Below, in pieces: positions 16,962 through 26,015 of a DNA stretch of 64,000 bases. The notes beneath the pieces are model-generated. The model did no database searches. It had not been told where the DNA came from and was given only the letters and a program-made list of their open reading frames with translations. The translations under genes and the position numbers were made by a program. The first letter of the stretch is position 1; each line of letters starts with the position of its first letter. Source of the stretch: Pseudoalteromonas luteoviolacea. Its GTDB lineage: Bacteria > Pseudomonadota > Gammaproteobacteria > Enterobacterales > Alteromonadaceae. The stretch lies in assembly GCF_001750165.1 (NCBI RefSeq), contig NZ_CP015411.1, forward strand, positions 62,001 to 126,000, in the 5' to 3' direction.

Positions 16962-18203
16962 TTAGAAGTAGTAACCGATGTTGATATTAAAGCGTCGCTC
17001 TACATCATCACTTTGCCCTGATAGTGTGCCTCCAACAAACGGTTGGTTCTTTGCGTGCACTAAATCAATGTATGAAAAGATAGGGCCGGCTGTGACTGCC
17101 ACGCCAGTGACGTTCATCCACGAATTAGCAGAATCATCCGATTTGTTATAGATGGTGCCAAAATCATTGTACAGTTGCAGGTGCGTGATTGGGCCGTAGT
17201 TTACCGATAAGTTATAAGCAACATTCGCACTGGTTGATGTTGCTTGTGCTGGCATAGTGTCGTAAGTGGCATTGGCTGCGATGGCGATACGCTGACTGGC
17301 ATCGATTTGATAATCGTATTGGCTGTGCTGGAATTGCAGGTTCCAGTTACCAATATTACTGTTGATATGGAACGCCCATGCGTGATAATCCCCTGCGCTG
17401 TAGTTGCCATCATGCAGACCACCAGATAATGCAGATACGCCAATCGCGGTAGAGCCTGAATGATGATCTACGTGATACGCATAACGCGCAACAAACGTAT
17501 TGTGCTCTCCAAGTTTAGAGATGGGTTCATCGTAAATACCTTCGTCATCGGCGCGAATACCAACGATGTCGATAGAATATCGGTCTTTGCGGTCTTCAAC
17601 ATAGCCATCGATGCCACCGAGCTCATCATTTTTGAAAAAGCCTAGGTCTAGCTGCCAGTTATCAGCCACTTTTCTGCGCATCACCAAGCCCATGTCATAA
17701 TCGTCTTCCAGCCCAAGGTAATAATTTGGACTCATGAAAAAGCTATGTGAGTTATATGGGTCATTACCAAAAGGCACTTGCGTTAAACCTAACTGTGCTT
17801 GCCATTGTGATGTGATGTCGTAATCAAGGTAGGCGTATTTAACCGCAGTCATATAATCAAAAAAGCGGATCTCGGCATTTAGGCCAATATCAGCAATTTC
17901 ACCAGAGAAGTTAAAGCGAAATACGTCAAAATCTAAGTCTCCACCTCGGTTTTTAGTGTCTTCATCGTATGAGTTTGTGGAGTAGTTTACACGTATCGCA
18001 CCACCGACTTTAATACCTGACTCTGCGTTGTCTTCCTCAACATTTCCAGTGGTTTGTTTAGCTTCTAATTGTTGAATTTTTTGCTCTAATTTTTCGAGCT
18101 GTTGTTTCAACTCGCTAAGCTCATTATCGGCTGAAAAAACGTGTGGCGTAGTCGCTAAAAGTGCGGCACTTAAGGCTAATGCCTGTCGAGTACTTCTTGA
18201 CAT
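16962..18203 (-). CDS. Outer-membrane porin with N-terminal coiled coil (copy 2)
   Basis: A 413-aa porin of the phosphate-selective (OprO/OprP-like) shape. It has a signal peptide to about residue 24, a short coiled coil (LKQQLEKLEQKIQQLEAKQ), then a 16- or 18-strand barrel starting GIKVGGAIRVNYSTNSY and ending RFNINIGYYF with an aromatic C-terminus. It is a close paralogue of the gene at 18554-19792: the same DYMTAVKYAYL, PFGNxPYNSHS and FFKNDELGGxDGYVE segments occur in both. The two lie in tandem with 350 bp between them, so each may have its own promoter. The solute is unknown. Confidence 0.85.
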   Translation of the reverse strand: MSRSTRQALALSAALLATTPHVFSADNELSELKQQLEKLEQKIQQLEAKQTTGNVEEDNAESGIKVGGAIRVNYSTNSYDEDTKNRGGDLDFDVFRFNFSGEIADIGLNAEIRFFDYMTAVKYAYLDYDITSQWQAQLGLTQVPFGNDPYNSHSFFMSPNYYLGLEDDYDMGLVMRRKVADNWQLDLGFFKNDELGGIDGYVEDRKDRYSIDIVGIRADDEGIYDEPISKLGEHNTFVARYAYHVDHHSGSTAIGVSALSGGLHDGNYSAGDYHAWAFHINSNIGNWNLQFQHSQYDYQIDASQRIAIAANATYDTMPAQATSTSANVAYNLSVNYGPITHLQLYNDFGTIYNKSDDSANSWMNVTGVAVTAGPIFSYIDLVHAKNQPFVGGTLSGQSDDVERRFNINIGYYF

Positions 18204-18553
18204 TGATTAGAATATCCAAGGGGTGAAAATTAACAAAGGCGCAAGACTAACGCACAATATTTATGTGTGCAAATTAGGGAAAATTGCAATTTTTTATGGT
18301 TTGTAATTGGTTTGTATCGCTGTGGTGAAAAGGAATGAGTTTTGTCAGAAGAGTGCGTACATTTTGTTAGTCAAAAGTCAGTTTATATCTGGGTGGGATT
18401 ACATGATTGTTTTTTATAATCAGTGATTTAGTTTTTTGGCTGTAAATAAATGGTCAACAGTGCCTGAGACATACTTTTTTCTATAAAAAAATTCTACTTT
18501 TATTACTTTTTTCGGCCAAATACCATTATTTGGCCGTATTTAAAGAGGCGGTT
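18204..18553. other. Intergenic region between tandem porin genes
   Basis: 350 bp, AT-rich, holding the promoter region of the downstream porin and, at its right end, the 10-bp inverted repeat at 18513-18536. I see no clear operator. The length argues for separate control of the two porin copies. Confidence 0.45.
18513..18536. terminator. Hairpin just after the upstream porin gene
   Basis: Perfect 10-bp inverted repeat CGGCCAAATA/TATTTGGCCG with a 4-nt loop, 18 nt past the porin stop. On the porin's strand it is followed by AAAAAAG, not T's. It would thus be an unusual terminator or an mRNA 3'-end stabiliser. Confidence 0.5.
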
Positions 18554-19792
18554 TTAAAAGTAGTAGCCAAAATTGAGATTGAAGCGTCTTTGTGTATCAT
18601 CACTGTCGCCAGCAATGGAGCCACCAACGAAAGGTTGATTTTTCGCATTGACAAAATCTAAATAGGAGAAAAATGCACCTGCTGACATAGAGACACCCGT
18701 TACGTTCATCCATGTATCGTTGCTGTTATCTGATTTATCGTAAATGATGCCAAAATCATTATAAAATTGTAGCGCATTGATGGGTCCTAATTTGACCTTC
18801 ATGTTATAGGCAACATTAAAGTTAGACAGGGTTGCTTGTGCTGCGATTGAGTCATAAAAAGCATATGCGCCAACGGCGATTCTATCTATGCCCGCGATAT
18901 CATAATCATATTCACCATGCTGTAGCTGTACATTCCATTTGCCAATATTGGCATTCAAATGCACAGCCCATGCTTGGTACTCGCCCGCTTTTTCAATGCC
19001 ATTGTGCAGATCGCCCATTAAACCTGAAACGCCGAACTCGGTTGTACCGCCCTTGTGCTTGAAATGATAGCCATAGCGACCAGAGAACGTATTGTATTCA
19101 CCCAACGGTTGAGTAGGGTCATCATAAATGCCTTCTGCTTGAGGACGCGCACCAACAATGTCATATGAGTAACGATCGCTACGTGATTCAACGTAACCGT
19201 CTACGCCGCCCAATTCATCATTTTTAAAAAAACCTAAATCGAGCTGCCAATTGTCTGCCAGTTTGCGCTTAAATAAAATGCCCATGTCGTGGTCGTCTTC
19301 TAACCCAACATAATAAGTAGTACCAAAAAACCAGCTGTGAGAATTATATGGCCAATTGCCAAACGGCACTTTGGTCATGCCGACTTGTGCTTGCCAGTCT
19401 TTGGCAAAATCGTAATATAAGTACGCATACTTTACCGCGGTCATATAGTCAAAGTAACGCCACTCGGCATTTAAACCAAAACCACCGATATTGCCGGAAA
19501 AATTTAGCCTAAATACATCGAGTTCAAAATCCCCACCGCGGTTTTTATTATCATCATCATAGGATGTGTGACTGAGGGTGGTTCTGACCGCTCCACCCAC
19601 TTTAATGCTGGGGGCTGATTTGTCGACTTTGGTTTTACGTTTTTGCTCAGCTTCCAGCTTCTCTATTTTCTTCTGTAATTTTTGGAGTTGCTGTTTTAAC
19701 TCGGCAAGCTCAGCGTCATTTGCAAAAGCGGGTGAAGATAAGGTTAAAAACAACAGGGTGGCGCCAAGGTATTTGCGTTCTGTGCGCGGCAT
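18554..19792 (-). CDS. Outer-membrane porin with N-terminal coiled coil (copy 1)
   Basis: A 412-aa paralogue of the porin just downstream, with signal peptide to about residue 24, coiled coil (LKQQLQKLQKKIEKLEAEQ) and a beta-barrel ending RFNLNFGYYF. The periplasmic coiled coil is a feature of trimeric phosphate/pyrophosphate-type porins, where it may stabilise the trimer. The copies keep the barrel framework but differ in loop sequences (for example NWPYNSHSWFFG against NDPYNSHSFFMS), which could change selectivity or phage/antibody recognition. It is divergent from the chemoreceptor gene at 19954. Confidence 0.85.
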   Translation of the reverse strand: MPRTERKYLGATLLFLTLSSPAFANDAELAELKQQLQKLQKKIEKLEAEQKRKTKVDKSAPSIKVGGAVRTTLSHTSYDDDNKNRGGDFELDVFRLNFSGNIGGFGLNAEWRYFDYMTAVKYAYLYYDFAKDWQAQVGMTKVPFGNWPYNSHSWFFGTTYYVGLEDDHDMGILFKRKLADNWQLDLGFFKNDELGGVDGYVESRSDRYSYDIVGARPQAEGIYDDPTQPLGEYNTFSGRYGYHFKHKGGTTEFGVSGLMGDLHNGIEKAGEYQAWAVHLNANIGKWNVQLQHGEYDYDIAGIDRIAVGAYAFYDSIAAQATLSNFNVAYNMKVKLGPINALQFYNDFGIIYDKSDNSNDTWMNVTGVSMSAGAFFSYLDFVNAKNQPFVGGSIAGDSDDTQRRFNLNFGYYF

Positions 19793-19854
19793 AGGGGTTT
19801 ATCCTTAGAAGCAGGCGTATCTGTCATAAAGCGTAGCTGAGTATTTGTGGCTGT

Positions 19855-19878
19855 CCATCAACAACCCTCGGTTGATGG
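19855..19878. promoter_or_regulatory. Inverted repeat in divergent promoter region
   Basis: 8-bp arms CCATCAAC/GTTGATGG around an 8-nt loop, lying between the divergent porin and chemoreceptor genes. It could be an operator or a leader hairpin; nothing in the sequence decides. Confidence 0.4.
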
Positions 19879-19953
19879 AAGAAATTTTTCAATCTTTTTG
19901 TATAGTTGAAGATCTAGAACTATATTTTTTGAATGCCCACAGGAAGTTTCGCT

Positions 19954-21912
19954 ATGACAATCTCACAAAAACTACGCCTTGCATTCATCGCCGCTATTGT
20001 GGTGCCACTATTAATTATCGCGGTCATTATCATTACTCAAACAAGACAGCTTGCGGTAGATAAATTTGTTGAAATGAGCAGTCGAGAAGCACAGCAAATC
20101 GATAATGGCATCAGTATGTTTTTCGAGGAGGTAGCGAAAAATGTGACCTATTTGGCCAATCATCCAGATGTGCTCAATGGGCGCAGTCAGGTGTCAGTTT
20201 ACATAGATAACAGCACTGCCGAGCAAATGACGCCGGACTCAGGGACAGAGGTGGAGCAGCGCATGTTTGAGTTGTATCAGCAATTTGGTACCTCCCATCC
20301 TGGTATTTCCTACATTTACTTCGGCAACTCTGAAGGTGGCTATATTCAATGGCCTAAAGGTCAGGTCAGTGCGAATTATGATCCGCGCGTACGCCCTTGG
20401 TATAAAACCGGAAAAGAAAAGAATGGTCAAACAGGTTTGACAGATGCCTATTACTGGGAGCCAGATGATACGGCGATTATTTCCACTACTAAAGCAGTAA
20501 AATCGGGCGGACAATTTATTGGTGTACAAGGCATGGATGTGTCGCTCAAAGGGCTAACAGATATCATCAAGAGCATTCGCTTGGGCGAAACAGGCTATTT
20601 AATGCTGGAAGAAGCCAGTGGCACTATTTTGGTCAATGCCAAACATCCAGAATACACTTTTAAGCACATTGATGAAGTTGAAAATGGTTTGTACACAGAG
20701 TTGAATCGCAGTCCAGACGGCCTGTTTGAAATTACCATAGATGGTGTTGATTTTTTCTCCAACATTTATACATCTAAGACCCTTGGTTGGAAATTTATCG
20801 CCTTTGTGGAGCAGCAAGAGGTCATGAGCAAAGCCAATCAAATGAAGCTCACAGTGTTGGTGATCAGCTGCGTTTTGGTGGCTATTTTTATTGTTATGGC
20901 ATCTTATATCGCGAAATTGCTGTCCGGCCCAATTGTCAATGTCAGTGATGGTTTGACCGCCATTTCTCAAGGCGGAGGTGACTTGACTCAACGGTTGGAA
21001 GTCACCACCAAAGATGAAACGGGTAAGCTTGCTGAGAGCTTTAATCAGTTCTTACACTTAATAGCGCAGCTGGTGCAGCAGATTAATCACTGTGCGCAGC
21101 AGGTGAATCATACGGCATTGACTACGGCAGGGCAGGCGGATGAGTTGACAGGCTCCACCAGTGCGCAACAGCAATCGTTGGAGATGGCGGCAACAGCCAT
21201 CAATGAAATGGCCGCCACAGCCAATGAAGTGGCATCAAGTTGTGCGAATGCTGCGGAGCTTGCGGCTCAAACTCAGCAAGCCTCTGAGCTAGGTCAAACG
21301 GTGATCACCGAGACGGTAGACAGCGTTGCTGAGTTGTCTGGTGTCATCAATCGGGCGACTTCTGACATCACTAAGCTCGACAGTGAGAGTGAAAATATCA
21401 TGTCAATTTTGAGTGTTATCCGCGGCATTGCTGAGCAAACTAATTTACTGGCACTGAATGCGGCGATAGAGGCCGCTCGGGCTGGGGAGCATGGTCGTGG
21501 TTTTGCTGTTGTTGCAGATGAAGTGCGTGCTTTGTCGCAGCGCACATCGGAGTCGACGGAAGAAATAGCATCTCAATTAGATAAGTTGCGTAAGATGACT
21601 GAGGGCGTATCTACAGATATGACCAATAGTCTAGAAAGAACGGAGAAAACCGTAGAGCTTACTCACTCTGCGCAGAATCAATTTATTGAAATTACTCAGT
21701 CGATTCAGAATATCAGTGATCTTAATACGCAAATCGCAACGGCTGCAGAAGAGCAGCAACATGTGGCTGAAGATATCAATCGTAATGTGGTTGAAATTAA
21801 AAATGCGGCTGACAGTGTCTCTATGATAGCCAGCGATACCTGTGACAACGGAGATAAAATGACCGGTTTGTCTAAGCAGCTGACAGAGTTGGTTGGCAAG
21901 TTTAAAGTTTAG
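19954..21912 (+). CDS. Methyl-accepting chemotaxis protein with dCache domain
   Basis: A 652-aa chemoreceptor. TM1 lies near residues 10-30, then a periplasmic dCache_1 domain of about 240 residues with the YDPRVRPWY and TDAYYWEPDD signatures of the Cache ligand pocket. TM2 lies near 290-315, then HAMP (LLSGPIVNVSDGLTAISQGGGDLTQ region) and the signalling tip IAEQTNLLALNAAIEAARAG. dCache receptors often bind amino acids or other small metabolites. The ATG at 19954 has an AGGAAG site; the upstream in-frame ATG at 19933 does not. It diverges from the porin genes. Confidence 0.95.
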   Translation: MTISQKLRLAFIAAIVVPLLIIAVIIITQTRQLAVDKFVEMSSREAQQIDNGISMFFEEVAKNVTYLANHPDVLNGRSQVSVYIDNSTAEQMTPDSGTEVEQRMFELYQQFGTSHPGISYIYFGNSEGGYIQWPKGQVSANYDPRVRPWYKTGKEKNGQTGLTDAYYWEPDDTAIISTTKAVKSGGQFIGVQGMDVSLKGLTDIIKSIRLGETGYLMLEEASGTILVNAKHPEYTFKHIDEVENGLYTELNRSPDGLFEITIDGVDFFSNIYTSKTLGWKFIAFVEQQEVMSKANQMKLTVLVISCVLVAIFIVMASYIAKLLSGPIVNVSDGLTAISQGGGDLTQRLEVTTKDETGKLAESFNQFLHLIAQLVQQINHCAQQVNHTALTTAGQADELTGSTSAQQQSLEMAATAINEMAATANEVASSCANAAELAAQTQQASELGQTVITETVDSVAELSGVINRATSDITKLDSESENIMSILSVIRGIAEQTNLLALNAAIEAARAGEHGRGFAVVADEVRALSQRTSESTEEIASQLDKLRKMTEGVSTDMTNSLERTEKTVELTHSAQNQFIEITQSIQNISDLNTQIATAAEEQQHVAEDINRNVVEIKNAADSVSMIASDTCDNGDKMTGLSKQLTELVGKFKV

Positions 21913-22044
21913 CCTATGAAAACTCTAAGGTGCTGTTATTTTGAACTAATTTGTTGAAGATCATTCATACTGTGCAAATCAGGTTTACTCTGTGCAGACG
22001 GCTCGGTAATGTAAGGGCAGTTGAACTAAAATTAAAGGTGGAGC

Positions 22045-22896
22045 ATGGAATTTTCCGACTCAGTTAAATTAGCAAGAACAGACACTGGACTTGAGTATTT
22101 TGATGTGAAGAGTCCTCTATGTCAGGCGAAAATTTTTCTGCAAGGCGCGCAAATTACAGAGTTTATCCCAACAGGTAAAAGTGACCTAATGTGGGTATCG
22201 GCGGATGAAGATTATCAAGAAGGTAAATCGGTACGCGGTGGGATCCCCATTTGTTGGCCATGGTTTGGTGTGCATGAAAATGCAGATTGGCCAGCACACG
22301 GTTTTGCACGAAAAATTGTTTGGCGTGCTGAGCGGGTGACTGAAACCCCAGACGCTGTGCGTATTTCGCTGTCATTGCCTATGATGCAAGTAGACAAACA
22401 ATTTTGGCCACATGAATCTAAACTGGAAGTTGAGTTCATTTTGACCGAGCAGCTAGAGGTTAGATTGACGAACACCAACTTGGGCGAAGCCCCGTTCTCA
22501 CTGACACAAGCGCTTCATACATATTTTCCTACTTCAGACATTAAAAACACGACGGTTGATGGGTTGCAAGGTGCCAAATACATCGAATTTGGCGAGGGCC
22601 CATTTGAGCAATCAGAAAAGGTGAGTTTTGCGCGTGAAACGGACATGGTTTATACGCAGGCAGCACCGGTACAAAGCATTCATACACCGGAGGGTATCAT
22701 TGAGGTTGGCCGCGAAAACTCATCATCATGTGTGCTGTGGAATCCGTGGATTGAAAAATCAAAACGTTTGAGTAATTTCCAAAATGAAGAGTACTTAGGC
22801 ATGTTGTGCTTAGAAGCCGCTAATGTGCTTGAAGATATTGCGACTGTGGAGCCAGGCCAAAGTCATACATTGGCAACGACTATCCGCTGGCGTTAA
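22045..22896 (+). CDS. D-hexose-6-phosphate mutarotase (YeaD-like)
   Basis: A 283-aa aldose 1-epimerase-family enzyme that interconverts alpha and beta anomers of glucose-6-phosphate and related sugars in the cytoplasm. Seen in the sequence: SVRGGIPICWPWFG, the HGFAR motif with the catalytic His, LTQALHTYF with the second His, and VLWNPWIEKSKR near the end. Length agrees with YeaD. It has a good ribosome-binding site (AAGGTGGAGC) and stands alone, with an unusual inverted repeat between it and the response regulator gene. Confidence 0.92.
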   Translation: MEFSDSVKLARTDTGLEYFDVKSPLCQAKIFLQGAQITEFIPTGKSDLMWVSADEDYQEGKSVRGGIPICWPWFGVHENADWPAHGFARKIVWRAERVTETPDAVRISLSLPMMQVDKQFWPHESKLEVEFILTEQLEVRLTNTNLGEAPFSLTQALHTYFPTSDIKNTTVDGLQGAKYIEFGEGPFEQSEKVSFARETDMVYTQAAPVQSIHTPEGIIEVGRENSSSCVLWNPWIEKSKRLSNFQNEEYLGMLCLEAANVLEDIATVEPGQSHTLATTIRWR

Positions 22897-22921
22897 GCTT
22901 TTCCTCCTGCCTTGATTTATC

Positions 22922-22952
22922 GTATCCTAACGGAAAAATACTGTTAGGATAC
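22922..22952. promoter_or_regulatory. Inverted repeat over the leader of the response regulator gene
   Basis: Perfect 10-bp arms GTATCCTAAC/GTTAGGATAC with an 11-nt loop, ending 4 nt before the ATG at 22957. It covers the place where a ribosome-binding site should be, and no other Shine-Dalgarno sequence is visible. It may be an operator, a translation-controlling hairpin, or the mutarotase transcript end. Confidence 0.5.
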
Positions 22953-22956
22953 ACCT

Positions 22957-24339
22957 ATGCCTTTGCCCCGCATTTTGATTGTTGACGATAATGTCGAAGT
23001 ACGATTGAGCGCTGCTTACTTTTTGGAAGACCAAGGCTTTGAAGTTATTGAAGCTGACTCCCCCAGTACGGCAAAGCAGCTACTGAGTGTCACATCTTTC
23101 GATATCATTTTACTTGATATGAACTTTGCGAGAGACACCACCTCCGGGCAAGAGGGCTTAGACTTTTTAACTTGGTTGCAAGCACAGCAGGGGGCGCCAG
23201 CTGTGTTATGTATAACAGGATGGGGTAGCGTTAAACTGGCAGTTAAAGCACTACAACTTGGTGCCAGCGATTTTATCGAAAAGCCATGGCAAAATGCCGC
23301 ATTACTGGTTTCAATTCAGCAGCAACTCGCCTTACAAAAAAAACAACAAACTCAGTTAAACCAAACACTGCAACCAGAGCTGGAAACAGATATTGAGTTT
23401 GTTTGGCAATCTGCGTCTATGCAGACGCTGGAGCGCAAGCTATCACGGCTCGCACAATCAAACGCCGCTATTTTATTGTGCGGCGAAAGTGGAGTGGGCA
23501 AAAGCCACTTAGTATCGTGGTTACATCAACACTCTTCGCGAGCTACAGGGCCTCTAGTGAGCGTAAATATGGGGGCACTATCTGAATCATTATTTGAAAG
23601 TGAGCTGTTTGGTCATGTGAAAGGTGCTTTCACAGATGCCAAGCAAAGTCGAGAAGGTCGCTTCACTATGGCTTCAGGCGGTACGCTGTTTATGGATGAA
23701 ATTGCCACTCTCTCTATGCCGCTACAGGCGAAGCTGTTGCGTGTATTAGAAACTGGAGAGTATGAGGTGTTAGGTAGCAGTAAAACTATACGCAGTGATA
23801 TTCGGTTAATTTGTGCGACTAATGCCGATCTGCCAGCGTGTGTGGCACAGGGCACTTTTCGACAAGATTTATTTTATCGTATGAATACTTTTGTGTTTGA
23901 GCTGCCACCTTTGCGCGAGCGCCAAGCTGATATTATCCCTTTAGCATCCTATTTACTTGCTAAGCATGCAACGCGTTATGGGATGGCGACCAAGTCGATG
24001 GATGATAAAGTGATCCGTACGTTACAAACGTACCCATGGCCGGGTAATATTCGCGAGCTTAGTCATGTGATGGAGCGTGCATTATTGATGAGCGAAGGCA
24101 GTCAAATTGAGTTACAAGATTGCCAGTTAAGATTAGCGAGGCCATCCATACCTGACGATGCGACACCGAATACATTATCTGAAACAACGGGGACGTTGGC
24201 TGAGATGGAAAAACGTATGATTATGGATGTAATGACACAAGAGGGAGGTGTGATAAGTCTAGCTGCACAAAAGCTGGGCCTCACAAAATCTTCTTTGTAT
24301 CGTCGATTAGATAAATATGGCTTAAAGCATGACGCGTAA
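22957..24339 (+). CDS. Sigma-54-dependent response regulator (NtrC family)
   Basis: A 460-aa activator. The receiver domain has DD at 10-11, phospho-acceptor D54 in ILLDMNF and K109 in EKPW. The AAA+ domain has Walker A GESGVGKS at 176-183, the sigma-54 contact loop as GAFTDA at 223-228 in place of the usual GAFTGA, and Walker B GGTLFMDEI. A Fis-type HTH follows at the C-terminus (AAQKLGLTKSSLYRRLDKYGL). It overlaps the kinase gene by 11 bp, so the two form one two-component system. A target candidate is the exporter operon at 31360, which has a sigma-54-type promoter; that link is inferred. Confidence 0.94.
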   Translation: MPLPRILIVDDNVEVRLSAAYFLEDQGFEVIEADSPSTAKQLLSVTSFDIILLDMNFARDTTSGQEGLDFLTWLQAQQGAPAVLCITGWGSVKLAVKALQLGASDFIEKPWQNAALLVSIQQQLALQKKQQTQLNQTLQPELETDIEFVWQSASMQTLERKLSRLAQSNAAILLCGESGVGKSHLVSWLHQHSSRATGPLVSVNMGALSESLFESELFGHVKGAFTDAKQSREGRFTMASGGTLFMDEIATLSMPLQAKLLRVLETGEYEVLGSSKTIRSDIRLICATNADLPACVAQGTFRQDLFYRMNTFVFELPPLRERQADIIPLASYLLAKHATRYGMATKSMDDKVIRTLQTYPWPGNIRELSHVMERALLMSEGSQIELQDCQLRLARPSIPDDATPNTLSETTGTLAEMEKRMIMDVMTQEGGVISLAAQKLGLTKSSLYRRLDKYGLKHDA

Positions 24340-25612
24340 CTTTGAGCGCACGCTTAAACTATACCTGTGGCTGCTCAATGGTGTGATCAGTGCGTTATGT
24401 GTTGTTATTGGCTTGGCATTGTCAGTGTCTATTTGGTTGGTTGTACTCATTGCCATTGTATTATTTATCGGGTTGCAATGGGCCTCGCATCACATGTTGT
24501 CTCGTTTAGTTGGTATTTTCAAACGTGCCAGCATTCAACTCGAAGCCATGCAGCAGGCAGACTTCACTTTTCAAATAACGCCCCACTTCCAAGATGGCCA
24601 CATTGCACGTTTTGAGCGTGAATTGGTGACCTTGAGTGAGGGGATGCATCAACAAAAGTCGCTGTATAACAGTCATATGTTGATTATTTATCAGTTGATA
24701 GATAAGCTATCTAGCCCCATCTGGGTGTTTGATGAGGGCAGTAAACTCAATTATGCGAACCCAGCATTTAGTTTAATTTATCAAAGACCATGGCAAGGAG
24801 AGCGGGGCCGCGAAGCTGAAACATTAGGCCTGATTGAAGCCGGAGGGCAGTGGCAATTCTCTGATCATCTTTTAAATACACAATGGTCATTGGCGAGCAG
24901 TGAGTTTTTCGAGCAAGGCAAGCGGTATAGCTTGGTTATTGCGACAGACATTCGTCGTGCACTTCGTCATCAAGAACTGGCTGCGTGGCAGCAATTAATT
25001 CGTGTTATCAGTCATGAGATCCATAATACGCTGACACCAGTGAGTTCGTTGGCCCAGACACTACAAAGTAAAGTGAGTGCACCAAGAGATGAACATGCAC
25101 TGTGTGTTATTGAGCAAAGGTGTCAGCATTTACAGCAATTTGTCGCCCGATTTAGTGAGTTGTCCAAACCCCTAGAGCTCTACTGCCACAGAGTAGAACT
25201 CCTTGACTTATTGATATCTGTCAAAGCGTTGATAGGGGAAATGTATGATGATCAGACTATACAGCTAGAGTGCAGGGTCAGTGAGTGTTTGTGCGACCCT
25301 CAGCTGTTGGAACAAGTGTTAATTAACTTATTGAAAAATGCTGCTGAAGCAAATTTGAGCCATACGCCAAAAGGAAAAGTAATTAACCTCGGTGCACATT
25401 ATCAAGCGGGGCATGTGGTAATAACTATCGCAGATCAAGGCGGTGGATTTGCAAATTTAGACAATGTGATGACACCGTTTTATTCGACTAAACAGGCGGG
25501 TCAAGGGATCGGCTTGACACTCAGTCGACGTATTGTTGAGCAGCATGACGGCAGTATGATAGTAAGCAATGGTTTACAGGGCGCAGAAGTAAAAATCACC
25601 CTACCTAGTTGA
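24329..25612 (+). CDS. Sensor histidine kinase (NtrY-like)
   Basis: A 427-aa membrane kinase with two adjacent N-terminal helices (residues about 12-50), almost no periplasmic part, a HAMP-like stretch, a PAS domain (SSPIWVFDEGSKLNYANPAF) and a kinase core. The H-box is SHEIHNTLTPVSSLAQ with H229, followed by NLLKNAAEAN, DQGGGF and GQGIGLTLS. With so little outside the membrane it probably senses a membrane or cytoplasmic signal. It is coupled to the sigma-54 regulator by an 11-bp overlap. The stop codon is the first triplet of the Fur box that follows. Confidence 0.93.
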   Translation: MTRNFERTLKLYLWLLNGVISALCVVIGLALSVSIWLVVLIAIVLFIGLQWASHHMLSRLVGIFKRASIQLEAMQQADFTFQITPHFQDGHIARFERELVTLSEGMHQQKSLYNSHMLIIYQLIDKLSSPIWVFDEGSKLNYANPAFSLIYQRPWQGERGREAETLGLIEAGGQWQFSDHLLNTQWSLASSEFFEQGKRYSLVIATDIRRALRHQELAAWQQLIRVISHEIHNTLTPVSSLAQTLQSKVSAPRDEHALCVIEQRCQHLQQFVARFSELSKPLELYCHRVELLDLLISVKALIGEMYDDQTIQLECRVSECLCDPQLLEQVLINLLKNAAEANLSHTPKGKVINLGAHYQAGHVVITIADQGGGFANLDNVMTPFYSTKQAGQGIGLTLSRRIVEQHDGSMIVSNGLQGAEVKITLPS

Positions 25613-25624
25613 TAATAATTATCA
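25610..25624. promoter_or_regulatory. Fur box (perfect 7-1-7)
   Basis: TGATAATAATTATCA is a perfect match to the 7-1-7 palindrome. It begins on the kinase stop codon and lies about 80 bp before the next two genes, which read away from it. Confidence 0.85.
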
Positions 25625-25706
25625 TTACCATATAATTAACACCTATAAAGAGTCAGTGACAGTCTAATGGGACGTTGCTGAATTTGACTTGACTGAGGAG
25701 TGTATT

Positions 25707-25949
25707 GTGTTGGTGTTATATCCGTTTATCGCTTTTCTTGTTATGACGTTTGCCATAAAGCATATCCAATTACCTATTCATACTAAACGTTGGCTGAGCC
25801 GCGTGAGTGTTTGGGCAGTTGCAGCTGCTATGGCGACAGCAAAATTTACTTTGGGACTCAGCGCATTATTTTCTATGGTCGCATTTATTGTTGTCGGCGC
25901 GATTTTAACCTTATTTACTTCACTGGGTGCGATGACACGCAACGATTAA
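25707..25949 (+). CDS. Small hypothetical membrane protein
   Basis: About 80 aa from the GTG at 25707, which follows a strong GAGGAG site; a TTG at 25689 is in frame but lacks one. It has two or three hydrophobic helices (YPFIAFLVMTFAI, VWAVAAAMATAKF, FSMVAFIVVGAILTLF) with a basic loop between. I recognise no family. It is preceded by a perfect Fur box and followed after 66 bp by the large peptidase-like gene, so the two may form an iron-regulated unit. Its job, perhaps as an accessory of the big protein, is unknown. Confidence 0.65.
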   Translation: MLVLYPFIAFLVMTFAIKHIQLPIHTKRWLSRVSVWAVAAAMATAKFTLGLSALFSMVAFIVVGAILTLFTSLGAMTRND

Positions 25950-26015
25950 TCCTTCCTTGATGCCTAAAATTGGCATAAGGTCTACTAAATAGTAGGGTTG
26001 TACCAAGGATTTTTG

